A stretch of 31,519 nucleotides of DNA from an uncultured Clostridia bacterium (GTDB taxonomy: Bacteria > Bacillota > Clostridia > TANB77 > CAG-508): positions 1-31,519 of the forward strand of contig CAKPDZ010000009.1 in NCBI GenBank assembly GCA_934149155.1, in the 5' to 3' direction. Below, in pieces: positions 1 to 5,284 of this stretch (positions are counted from its first letter, which is position 1; every line of letters starts with the position of its first letter). The notes below the pieces were generated by a model. That model saw nothing but the letters and a program-made list of their open reading frames with translations. It searched no databases and was not told where the DNA came from. The position numbers and the translations under genes were made by a program.

Positions 1-17
1 CTTCAATCCTCTCTAAG
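1..17 (-). promoter_or_regulatory. Ribosome binding site of a leftward gene just outside the window
   Basis: Read on the minus strand, bases 14 to 7 give AGAGAGGA, a good Shine-Dalgarno sequence, immediately before the window edge. With the promoter at 72-100 it implies a minus-strand gene whose start codon lies at or just left of base 1. A TTG at 6-4 is too close to the SD to be the start. Nothing of the gene itself can be seen. Confidence 0.4.
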
Positions 18-71
18 TATAAAGTTAAGCTTTTTTCTTAATTTTACCTTATGTTCTTTTGTTACTCTTGT

Positions 72-100
72 ATTTTATCATTTCTCTTTTTCTTATTCAA
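72..100 (-). promoter_or_regulatory. Promoter candidate for the gene left of the window
   Basis: On the minus strand there is TTGAAT (100-95), a 17-bp spacer and TAAAAT (77-72), close to the vegetative sigma-A consensus. Transcription would start near base 65 and run off the left edge past the SD at 7-14. The spacing and the downstream SD support it. The AT-rich background makes chance matches common. Confidence 0.5.
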
Positions 101-111
101 GTGTTTTGAAT

Positions 112-160
112 AAAAAAATATAGACTAGTATTACTAGTTGTTATAATTCCTAGTCTATAA
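112..160 (-). terminator. Rho-independent terminator, leftward
   Basis: A perfect 10-bp stem is formed by TATAGACTAG (119-128) and CTAGTCTATA (150-159), with a 21-nt loop. On the minus strand the stem is followed by a run of seven T (+ strand A run at 112-118). It would stop transcripts coming from the 512-residue gene ending at 481, and insulate the promoter at 72-100. Confidence 0.7.
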
Positions 161-181
161 AATACTAATCTATTTTTCTAT

Positions 182-220
182 AATAATAGAACATATTTTC
201 CTACACTTGCAAGAGTTTTT
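182..220. repeat. Direct repeat, left copy (promoter-like)
   Basis: This 39-bp stretch recurs in the same orientation at 3488-3527 with one substitution and one single-base indel. On the minus strand it reads as TTGCAA, a 16-bp spacer and TCTATT, a slightly degraded form of the promoter made by the other copy. Transcription from here would meet the terminator at 112-160 after about 65 nt, so it is either a relic or the promoter of a very short RNA. The bases from 221 to about 480 hold no convincing gene. A short T-rich hairpin at 384-416 (CGG/CCG stem flanked by A and T runs) may be a weak extra terminator. Confidence 0.6.
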
Positions 221-480
221 AACATATTTCTATCATTCCATCACTTCTTATTTTCCCTTTTATTATTATAATTTGGTTCATTGTATAATTTCTATAAACA
301 TAATCAGCTCTAGCATTGTAAGCTTTTATTTTTTAGTAAATCTCATCGCCTTTTCGCATCTTTATGTTGATCATCTCTATTTTTTTGCAAAAAATCGGCG
401 TCCTCCCGTTCTAATTTTTTATTTTTAATTCTTAATTTGAGCCTTTTCTTATTTTTTACTAAACAGGACTCAGGTCTACC

Positions 481-616
481 TTAATAAAGTGCTACTCTAA
501 ACCCGATGTCATAGACGCAACTGCCCGTAGAGCTGTTGCCACGGTCTCTCGCTGGGTTGTTGCCACCATCGAGGAAGCAAGAGCCACCACGAATAGCACA
601 CGGAAAGCCCGTGTTA
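481..616 (-). other. Probable DGR variable region (VR) and IMH-like end
   Basis: In a gene that is otherwise about 70% AT, the last ~135 bases switch sharply: 62 of the 120 bases at 481-600 are G or C. The codons for residues ~480-506 are heavily NNY (TGC, TTC, CTC, GAT, AAC, AGC, AGT, GTC, TAT, GAC, ATC), interspersed with fixed GGT/GGC, CCA, GCG and ACG. This is what adenine-specific mutagenesis of AAC/AAT template codons leaves. The unmutated tail ending in the GFRVAL codons is where the initiation-of-mutagenic-homing sequence would lie. No template repeat, Avd or reverse transcriptase is visible here, so they would act from elsewhere in the genome. Confidence 0.7.
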
Positions 617-2019
617 GAAGTATACTCTAGTGTCCATTCAAATACATTTCCTGCTATATCATATATTCCTTGTTTGCTAAATGCATCATTTGCTCCCGTT
701 GATAATAATATCTCATCATTATTCGAATCTTTTTTTCCGTATGCTCCATTTGTCCAATTTTCTAATTCGTAAGTCTTAGTATCCAGTATAGCATATTTTG
801 AATTCGTATTTGTTATATTCCATAAATTATTCCTGTAATTTCCCCAATTTGTACTATCTGTTTTTAAATCTGCTTGTGCTGTTCCTTTTGTTTCTAAATA
901 TTTTACTACTAAATCCCATTGCACTCCAAACATTAAACTACTTGTATATTTTCCACTTTCCATTTTACTTGCTAATTTTTGTGCTTGACTACATGTCACA
1001 TAATTATATGGATATGTATTTTGTTTTATTACTGGTATTTCTTCTGGTGCTGTTGTTGATGAACCTGATGTCTTTGGTTTATCTTCTATTCCTGTTTCAT
1101 ATTTTCCTATATAAAATCCTCCATTTTGGTATACACTTTTTAACATTTTCTGCTTTAATTCTGTGTATTGTTCGCTTTTTAATCCTGTTGTTGCATCTGA
1201 ATAATATTTATCTTTGTAACTTGTTCTTTTTCTATAATCATTTGTATATGTGTGTAAATCTGTTTCTATCGCTGTATATTCTTCGGTTGTAAAATCTTTT
1301 ATATTTAGTCCTGCTGTTGGATATACTTCTGACGTTTTTGGCACCTCTATCCACACATATTGATTTCCTTTACTATCTTGTATTGTTAATCCATCTTTCA
1401 ATGTTGTTCCTTCTACTTGTTCAAATCCTTTTGGTAAATATGTTCCTTCTGTTGTTTTAGTTGGCTTTTGACTTGTTACTGTCGTTGCTCCTCCATTTAT
1501 TTCTTCACCTGGTTGTTTTGGTTCTGCATCTATATTTACTCCTATTTCTGTTGATAAATTTTCTTTTGTCTCATCTATTGGTGTTTTTAGTAATTTTACT
1601 TTTACTGTCATTGTTGTTTGTTCTTGAGCTTTTAATGTTGTTTTTTCAAGACTACATTGTACTTCAAAATATTCACCATTTGTACTTGTTGCCTTTGCTG
1701 TTAAATCTGCTGATAAGTCTGCACTTTGATTTTTTACTGTGTATGTTGCTATTGCTGTTTGTCCTTTGGCATTTAATCCTGATACATTCATTGTTCCTTG
1801 TGTTTTATCAGCAGTATTTATTGTTGCTGTTGTAGTTCCATCTCCACTTGTTTGCGGTTCTCCTACTAATTCTACTTTAAAATTATCTGGATTTCCTTCT
1901 GATTTTGCTGTTCCGTCTATATTCAATCCTACCTTTGTTATTGCTGCATATCCTACTGCTACTAGCAAGATTGCAATTAATAGTACTCCACCAATAATTT
2001 TACTATTTGTTCTTCTCAT
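481..2019 (-). CDS. Exported FGE/C-type-lectin-fold protein, likely DGR target
   Basis: The protein has 512 residues. It begins with a basic stretch and a hydrophobic segment (about residues 8-29) ending near GYAAIT, like the TasA/camelysin-type exported proteins of Bacillota, then a low-complexity Thr/Lys-rich beta-type region to about 190. The C-terminal ~300 residues match the formylglycine-generating-enzyme (SUMF1) family: YVWIEVP near 220, GGFYIGKYETG near 300, IAGNVFEW near 455 and the closing GFRVALY. In gut bacteria this fold is a common target of diversity-generating retroelements, where the last ~40 residues form the variable ligand-binding face. It is probably a surface-displayed binding protein and not an active enzyme. 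A plausible SD (AAGGATG) lies 13 nt upstream of the ATG. The upstream region carries a candidate invertible promoter (2081-2265). Its downstream neighbour lies outside the window. The FGE assignment is firm, the ligand unknown. Confidence 0.85.
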   Translation of the reverse strand: MRRTNSKIIGGVLLIAILLVAVGYAAITKVGLNIDGTAKSEGNPDNFKVELVGEPQTSGDGTTTATINTADKTQGTMNVSGLNAKGQTAIATYTVKNQSADLSADLTAKATSTNGEYFEVQCSLEKTTLKAQEQTTMTVKVKLLKTPIDETKENLSTEIGVNIDAEPKQPGEEINGGATTVTSQKPTKTTEGTYLPKGFEQVEGTTLKDGLTIQDSKGNQYVWIEVPKTSEVYPTAGLNIKDFTTEEYTAIETDLHTYTNDYRKRTSYKDKYYSDATTGLKSEQYTELKQKMLKSVYQNGGFYIGKYETGIEDKPKTSGSSTTAPEEIPVIKQNTYPYNYVTCSQAQKLASKMESGKYTSSLMFGVQWDLVVKYLETKGTAQADLKTDSTNWGNYRNNLWNITNTNSKYAILDTKTYELENWTNGAYGKKDSNNDEILLSTGANDAFSKQGIYDIAGNVFEWTLEYTSNTGFPCAIRGGSCFLDGGNNPARDRGNSSTGSCVYDIGFRVALY

Positions 2020-2060
2020 TTTACTTTTTTCATCCTTTTTTAATATATTTTTTATGATTT

Positions 2061-2075
2061 TCCACTTTTTGTGGA
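2061..2075 (-). other. Small hairpin in the leader of the 512-residue gene
   Basis: TCCAC (2061-2065) and GTGGA (2071-2075) form a 5-bp stem around five T. It lies between the left inverted repeat and the SD, so it would be in the 5' leader of any transcript from the switchable segment. Its function is unknown. Confidence 0.3.
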
Positions 2076-2080
2076 TTATT

Positions 2081-2105
2081 TTTCTTTAAGGTACATACTT
2101 AAAGA
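2081..2105. repeat. Inverted repeat, left (candidate recombinase site)
   Basis: Bases 2085-2105 are the exact reverse complement of 2241-2261 (21 bp). Extended to 2081-2105 versus 2241-2265 there is one mismatch in 25. The site is itself built like a tyrosine-recombinase site: 8-bp arms TCTTTAAG (2083-2090) and CTTAAAGA (2098-2105) around a 7-bp asymmetric core GTACATA (2091-2097). The asymmetric core fixes the orientation and shows that the two copies face each other. Confidence 0.75.
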
Positions 2106-2240
2106 TTAATATGATAATAATACCAATGTATTTAGGCTTTTTATTATGAATATAAAATTATAATAAAAAAAATTCTATTTTATGTCGAAAAAGTGTTGCT
2201 AAATAAAACTTTTATTGTTATAATCAAATTGAACTTTTTT
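2106..2240. promoter_or_regulatory. Candidate invertible promoter segment (OFF orientation)
   Basis: This is the 135 bp between the two inverted repeats. It contains a rightward promoter, TTGCTA (2196-2201), 17-bp spacer, TATAAT (2219-2224). In this orientation transcription starts near 2231, leaves through the right repeat and meets the terminator at 2315-2366. If the segment is flipped about its centre (2173), the -10 box falls at 2122-2127 on the minus strand and the start near 2115, about 95 nt before the ATG at 2019. A leftward promoter in the present orientation (GACATA, 18 bp, TATAAT near 2152-2181) is much weaker. No recombinase gene lies nearby. Confidence 0.6.
2196..2224 (+). promoter_or_regulatory. 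Strong rightward promoter inside the inverted-repeat segment
   Basis: TTGCTA, exactly 17 bp, then a perfect TATAAT. It points away from the 512-residue gene and has no gene downstream, only a terminator about 85 bp on. The same pair of hexamers with the same spacer occurs on the minus strand at 3275-3303. Confidence 0.65.
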
Positions 2241-2265
2241 TCTTTAAGTATGTACCTTAAATAAA
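2241..2265. repeat. Inverted repeat, right (candidate recombinase site)
   Basis: This is the mirror copy of 2081-2105: arm TCTTTAAG (2241-2248), core TATGTAC (2249-2255), arm CTTAAATA (2256-2263). The distal arm differs from the left copy at one base. The perfect match covers 2241-2261. Confidence 0.75.
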
Positions 2266-2314
2266 TTTTTTAGTATTTTTGACATGTTTTATTCTATATA
2301 TTTATTAAAAATAT

Positions 2315-2366
2315 AAAAAACTCAAGTTATATCTTTGTACATTTAAAATATAACTCGAGTTTTTAT
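2315..2366. terminator. Bidirectional terminator between the switch and the Rpn gene
   Basis: AAAACTCAAGTTATAT (2317-2332) pairs with ATATAACTCGAGTTTT (2348-2363) with one mismatch. On the minus strand the stem is followed by a T-rich run and lies ~15 bp after the stop of the Rpn-type gene. On the plus strand it is followed by TTTTTATTT and would stop RNA from the promoter at 2196-2224. It therefore isolates the switch from both sides. Confidence 0.75.
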
Positions 2367-2380
2367 TTATATATATTATA

Positions 2381-3259
2381 CTATTTTTCTAATGCTTCTA
2401 TTTCTTTTTCACTCAGTCCTGTTATTTCTGCTATTTGTTTTATTGGCATTTTTTGCTCTTTTAATTTTTGAGCAATTTCTATTTGCTTCTGTTTTTTTCC
2501 TCGTTTTAGCCCAATCTCTTCTCCATATTTTTTTCCTTCTTCTCTAGCACAATGAAGTGCTGACTTTTCTTCTAGATTAGACATCAGTCTAATCTCTGAT
2601 AATCGTTTTACTTCTTCATCTCCTGTTAAAACTTCATAGTTTTCAACTGCTTTTTTTACCTTATCATTCTTCTCACATGCCATTTCTAACAACTCCCCTC
2701 TTTCCATGTCCAGAAATGAAAGCCAATGATTTATTGTTCTAGTCATATCTGGATTTTCTTTTCTAAACTTTTCTAATTCTATGTAATAATATTTTACATC
2801 ATTATTTAGTTCGTATTCTCTGTCGTCTTTGGCCACTCTTATAGTTTCTGTTACATATTCCGGAGATTCTATAAATGAATAATCTAATATTGCTATTATT
2901 ATTATTGGTTTTAATTTTCTATAATCTTCTCCTGCCCCTAATTGTTCTGTTATCTTCTTGCTTGCATAAAATGTTGTTCTTTTTTCTATATTTTTATTAT
3001 CTTTTAATTGGATTTCTACATTTATAAATTCTCCTCTTTCTAGTTCTACTCCTAAATCTAGTATTCCAAATTTTTCATTTTTTGCTAATTGCTCTAATCT
3101 TACATCATGTAGCACTTTCTTTATCTTTATCTTTTCTCCTAGCACTGATTCTAAAAATTCTTTTAAGAATTCCTCATTTTCTTTTCTTGTAAAAAATGCT
3201 TTAAACATTATATCACTTTTCATCTTTAGTTCTGGATTTATTTTTAAATTAAAACTCAT
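2381..3259 (-). CDS. Rpn-family PD-(D/E)XK nuclease (transposase-like)
   Basis: The 292 residues match the Rpn / PDDEXK_2 family, often annotated as PD-(D/E)XK nuclease family transposase. The N-terminal SDIMFKAFF motif (about 15-23) is typical, and the nuclease core shows ILDLG (Asp68) and VEIQL (Glu82, Gln84). The C-terminal ~60 residues are charged helices ending in an HTH-like IKQIAEITGLSEKEI segment, common in the family. Rpn proteins stimulate RecA-independent recombination, and recent work links some to phage defence. The role here is not known. The start is an ATG with SD GGAAGGAG eight bases upstream. It is a single-gene unit with its own terminator (2315-2366) and is not part of the FGE gene's transcript. 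Length is normal and no damage is seen. Confidence 0.85.
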   Translation of the reverse strand: MSFNLKINPELKMKSDIMFKAFFTRKENEEFLKEFLESVLGEKIKIKKVLHDVRLEQLAKNEKFGILDLGVELERGEFINVEIQLKDNKNIEKRTTFYASKKITEQLGAGEDYRKLKPIIIIAILDYSFIESPEYVTETIRVAKDDREYELNNDVKYYYIELEKFRKENPDMTRTINHWLSFLDMERGELLEMACEKNDKVKKAVENYEVLTGDEEVKRLSEIRLMSNLEEKSALHCAREEGKKYGEEIGLKRGKKQKQIEIAQKLKEQKMPIKQIAEITGLSEKEIEALEK

Positions 3260-3274
3260 CCTATCGCTCCTTCC

Positions 3275-3303
3275 ATTATAACGTTTTTTGCTTGTTTTAG
3301 CAA
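3275..3303 (-). promoter_or_regulatory. Possible close promoter of the Rpn gene
   Basis: Minus strand TTGCTA (3303-3298), 17 bp, TATAAT (3280-3275). A start 7 bases downstream would fall within the SD (3274-3267), leaving a leader of only about 10 nt, so it may be a chance match or give poorly translated RNA. The better placed alternative is 3491-3519. Confidence 0.35.
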
Positions 3304-3314
3304 TATCTTTTATT

Positions 3315-3356
3315 TTACTTTTTATAAAAAACGTGTTTAATAAAAGTCATAGGCAT
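3315..3356 (-). CDS. Possible 13-codon leader ORF upstream of the Rpn gene
   Basis: In the long leader of the Rpn gene, GGACGGAGAGTG (3368-3357) stands directly before an ATG that opens a 13-residue frame (MPMTFIKHVFYKK) ending in TAA. The SD is good but slightly close to the first ATG. The second ATG, two codons on, is better spaced. It may be an upstream regulatory peptide or chance. No homologue is recognised. Confidence 0.2.
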   Translation of the reverse strand: MPMTFIKHVFYKK

Positions 3357-3487
3357 CACTCTCCGTCCTGTATGATATTTTTTAATACTGATTTATTTCT
3401 TTGAATAAAACTTTTGAAAAAAATCAAGATTTTAAAATTTGTTTTGTCATTCCTAAGTTGTATTTGTACTTCAAGTTTCAGTACATA

Positions 3488-3527
3488 AATAATATAACAT
3501 ATTTTCCTACACTTGGCAAGAGTTTTT
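3488..3527 (-). promoter_or_regulatory. Promoter within direct repeat, right copy
   Basis: This is the second copy of the 182-220 repeat. On the minus strand it reads TTGCCA (3519-3514), 17-bp spacer, TATATT (3496-3491), a good sigma-A type promoter. It would transcribe the Rpn gene with a ~225-nt leader that contains the short ORF at 3315-3356. No strong hairpin is seen in the leader. Confidence 0.55.
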
Positions 3528-3664
3528 TATAATTATCTTAATTCAATTTGTCCCTTTCTAAAGATTTGTAACACATTTTCTTAAAAGCCATATTATATAT
3601 TATCAAAAGAAAATCCTAAAGATTTACTTTAGTTAAGATTGTTATAGCGAAAGGGGGTTTTAAT

Positions 3665-3778
3665 ATGCCAGAAAATAGAGGATGTGGATTTGGTTTCGGT
3701 GATGATTGCTGTTGGATAATCATCTTAATACTTTTAATTTGTTGCTGTTGTGGTGGTAACAGAGGAGGATGTTGCTAA
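3665..3778 (+). CDS. 37-residue cysteine-rich membrane peptide
   Basis: The start ATG is preceded by a strong SD (AAAGGGGG, 7-nt spacing) and the frame ends in TAA at 3776-3778, followed by a terminator. The protein has nine cysteines in 37 residues: a Gly-rich head (GCGFGFG), CC at 15-16, a hydrophobic core WIIILILLI (17-25), four consecutive Cys (26-29) and a CC end. This pattern recalls the small Gly/Cys-rich membrane peptides of spore-forming Bacillota (YjcZ-like), but I do not recognise a named family. A CATATTAT box near 3587-3594 would fit the -10 CATAnnnT pattern of the mother-cell sporulation sigma factors, without a clear -35. It is the only convincing plus-strand gene and faces the vWA gene. 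Confidence 0.7.
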   Translation: MPENRGCGFGFGDDCCWIIILILLICCCCGGNRGGCC

Positions 3779-3795
3779 TAGTCCTTTAGACATAT

Positions 3796-3830
3796 AAGAA
3801 GCCCCTTTTTTTAAGAGGCTTCTTTCTAAA
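3796..3830. terminator. Terminator shared by the small Cys-rich gene and the vWA gene
   Basis: AAGAAGCC (3796-3803) pairs with GGCTTCTT (3817-3824), with an inner CTT/AAG extension. T-rich runs follow on the plus strand and A/T-rich sequence on the other side. It sits between two convergent genes (3665-3778 forward, 3844-5232 reverse) and can serve both. Confidence 0.7.
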
Positions 3831-3843
3831 TATTTTTTATATT

Positions 3844-5232
3844 CTATTTTATTTTTCTTGCTTTATATCCTAAAAATCCTACTACTGCTATTGCACTAAT
3901 CATTCCTATTACAACTACTGGTGTTCCTGCCTTTGGAATTGGATCTGGTGCTACTGTGTTATCAACAGGGATTCTTGTTAATTTTATTTTTGGTGTTACA
4001 TCTGATGTTTGTTCTTTTGATGTTCCGTCAAAGTCTTTGTATGTAATATCTACCTTTTCGTTTGTATTAAGTATTTGATCAATAATTTTTTCATCAAATT
4101 CATCTTTTAATTTCAATTTGTATTGAATTGTTGCTGTTTCACCTGCTGGTAATTTTGATAAATTCCATGTTATGCAATTTGTTTCTGGATCTATTTTTGC
4201 AGATACATTGCTAACATCTATTCCCTCAACATATGTCATTTCAAAATTATCAACTATATATTGTGGAAAATAATCTTTTACTACGATATCTTCTAATGCA
4301 TTATCTATTGGTAATAAATCACGATATATTCTTTCTGTGATTGTTTTTTCTATTTCATCATCATTTATTTTATAGAATTTTCCCTTTGTTGGATTTTCTT
4401 CTGTTCCAAATACTGTTTGAATAACTTGACCATATGTGTATGTATTTGTTCCATCTGTTCTGAATGTTGCATCTTCATTATCTATACCTGTAAGCATTGT
4501 AATTAAGTCAACATTTCCTAATGATGTCAATGTTGATTTTGTTGTATTTATTACATCTGTTAATCCATTATAAGTAACTAAGTCATTATGTCCTACTGCT
4601 AAGTTTGGTAATCCGTCTGTTAATACTATCATGTATTTATTGTTGTCTGTTGATGTAAATTGGCTTTTTGCAAGTCTTAATCCTGAATCTAAGTTTGTAT
4701 ATTGTCCTGTTCCTTTAATTGCAGATATTTTATTTTTTAATGATGTTACATCATTTGTAAAGTCACTAACTTTTTGTGCATCAGCTTCTGTTCCTGTAAC
4801 TAAATATCCATTTTCATCTTTTTCAGTTCCTGTTGAAAATGTCACTACTCCAATTTTTAGTGATGTTGGATTTGCTTTTAATAAGTCTTCTACTAATTTA
4901 TTTGCAGAATTTAACACTAAATCTTTTCTTGTTGTAGTTCCACTTACTACTTGATCCATACTGCTTGAACTATCAATAACTAACATCATTTCTCCTGATG
5001 GTATTATTGATTTTGCTGCATTGTTAACTTTTAATTGTAATGTAACTTCTTTTTTTGTTAAGTCTGTTTCGATAAGTTTCTTTTCAAAACTTGCTGATTC
5101 ATTTAATTTTATTGTACATACATTGTCTTCTACTACTGACATTGTAACATCTGTTGCTTTTGCACTTGCAAATACTGTTGTTGCTATCATTGTTATTAAT
5201 AAAAATATTATTAATGTAATTCTTTTTTTCAT
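3844..5232 (-). CDS. Surface-anchored von Willebrand factor A domain protein
   Basis: The protein has 462 residues from the ATG at 5232. A GTG nine bases further up (5241) is in frame but overlaps the SD (GTGAGGTG), so ATG is chosen. Signal peptide residues ~2-23 end at VFASA. A vWA domain spans about 77-300, with the metal-binding MIDAS motif DSSSS (Asp87), a Thr-containing central region and LTDGLPN near 204. A beta-sandwich region (about 300-420, CITWNLSKLPAGE) resembles DUF11/SdrD-type repeats. The tail PIPKAGTP, a hydrophobic helix and KARKIK look like a variant sortase signal; without sortase cleavage it would be a membrane anchor. The likely role is adhesion or a protein scaffold outside the membrane. 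It has its own promoter (5253-5281) and terminator, so it is a separate transcription unit from mreB. Confidence 0.85.
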   Translation of the reverse strand: MKKRITLIIFLLITMIATTVFASAKATDVTMSVVEDNVCTIKLNESASFEKKLIETDLTKKEVTLQLKVNNAAKSIIPSGEMMLVIDSSSSMDQVVSGTTTRKDLVLNSANKLVEDLLKANPTSLKIGVVTFSTGTEKDENGYLVTGTEADAQKVSDFTNDVTSLKNKISAIKGTGQYTNLDSGLRLAKSQFTSTDNNKYMIVLTDGLPNLAVGHNDLVTYNGLTDVINTTKSTLTSLGNVDLITMLTGIDNEDATFRTDGTNTYTYGQVIQTVFGTEENPTKGKFYKINDDEIEKTITERIYRDLLPIDNALEDIVVKDYFPQYIVDNFEMTYVEGIDVSNVSAKIDPETNCITWNLSKLPAGETATIQYKLKLKDEFDEKIIDQILNTNEKVDITYKDFDGTSKEQTSDVTPKIKLTRIPVDNTVAPDPIPKAGTPVVVIGMISAIAVVGFLGYKARKIK

Positions 5233-5252
5233 TATAAACACCTCACTGTTTC

Positions 5253-5281
5253 ATTTTATCATATTATGGTAACTTTTTCAA
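5253..5281 (-). promoter_or_regulatory. Promoter of the vWA gene
   Basis: Minus strand TTGAAA (5281-5276), 17-bp spacer, TAAAAT (5258-5253), 20 bp upstream of the start codon region. The predicted start near 5246 leaves a short leader that includes the SD. Confidence 0.6.
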
Positions 5282-5284
5282 TAC

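Noticed and set aside
207..428. Plus-strand open frame of 73 residues near the left end
   Set aside because: It has no ribosome binding site, a Phe/Tyr/Ser-rich composition typical of AT-rich noncoding DNA, and it overlaps the direct repeat and the hairpin at 384-416.
798..1835. Long Leu/Tyr-rich plus-strand frames opposite the FGE gene
   Set aside because: They are antisense shadows of the minus-strand gene: no SD, and low-complexity hydrophobic composition forced by its Asn/Lys/Thr codons. The same applies to the plus-strand frames opposite the other genes.
2085..2261. Inverted repeats as paired operator sites for a repressor
   Set aside because: This is possible, because each repeat is nearly palindromic. 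It is less favoured since the two copies face each other exactly, bracket a full promoter and have asymmetric cores. It is kept as the main alternative to the switch.
5233..5241. Upstream GTG start of the vWA gene
   Set aside because: It overlaps the SD sequence GTGAGGTG, so translation from the ATG at 5232 is more likely.
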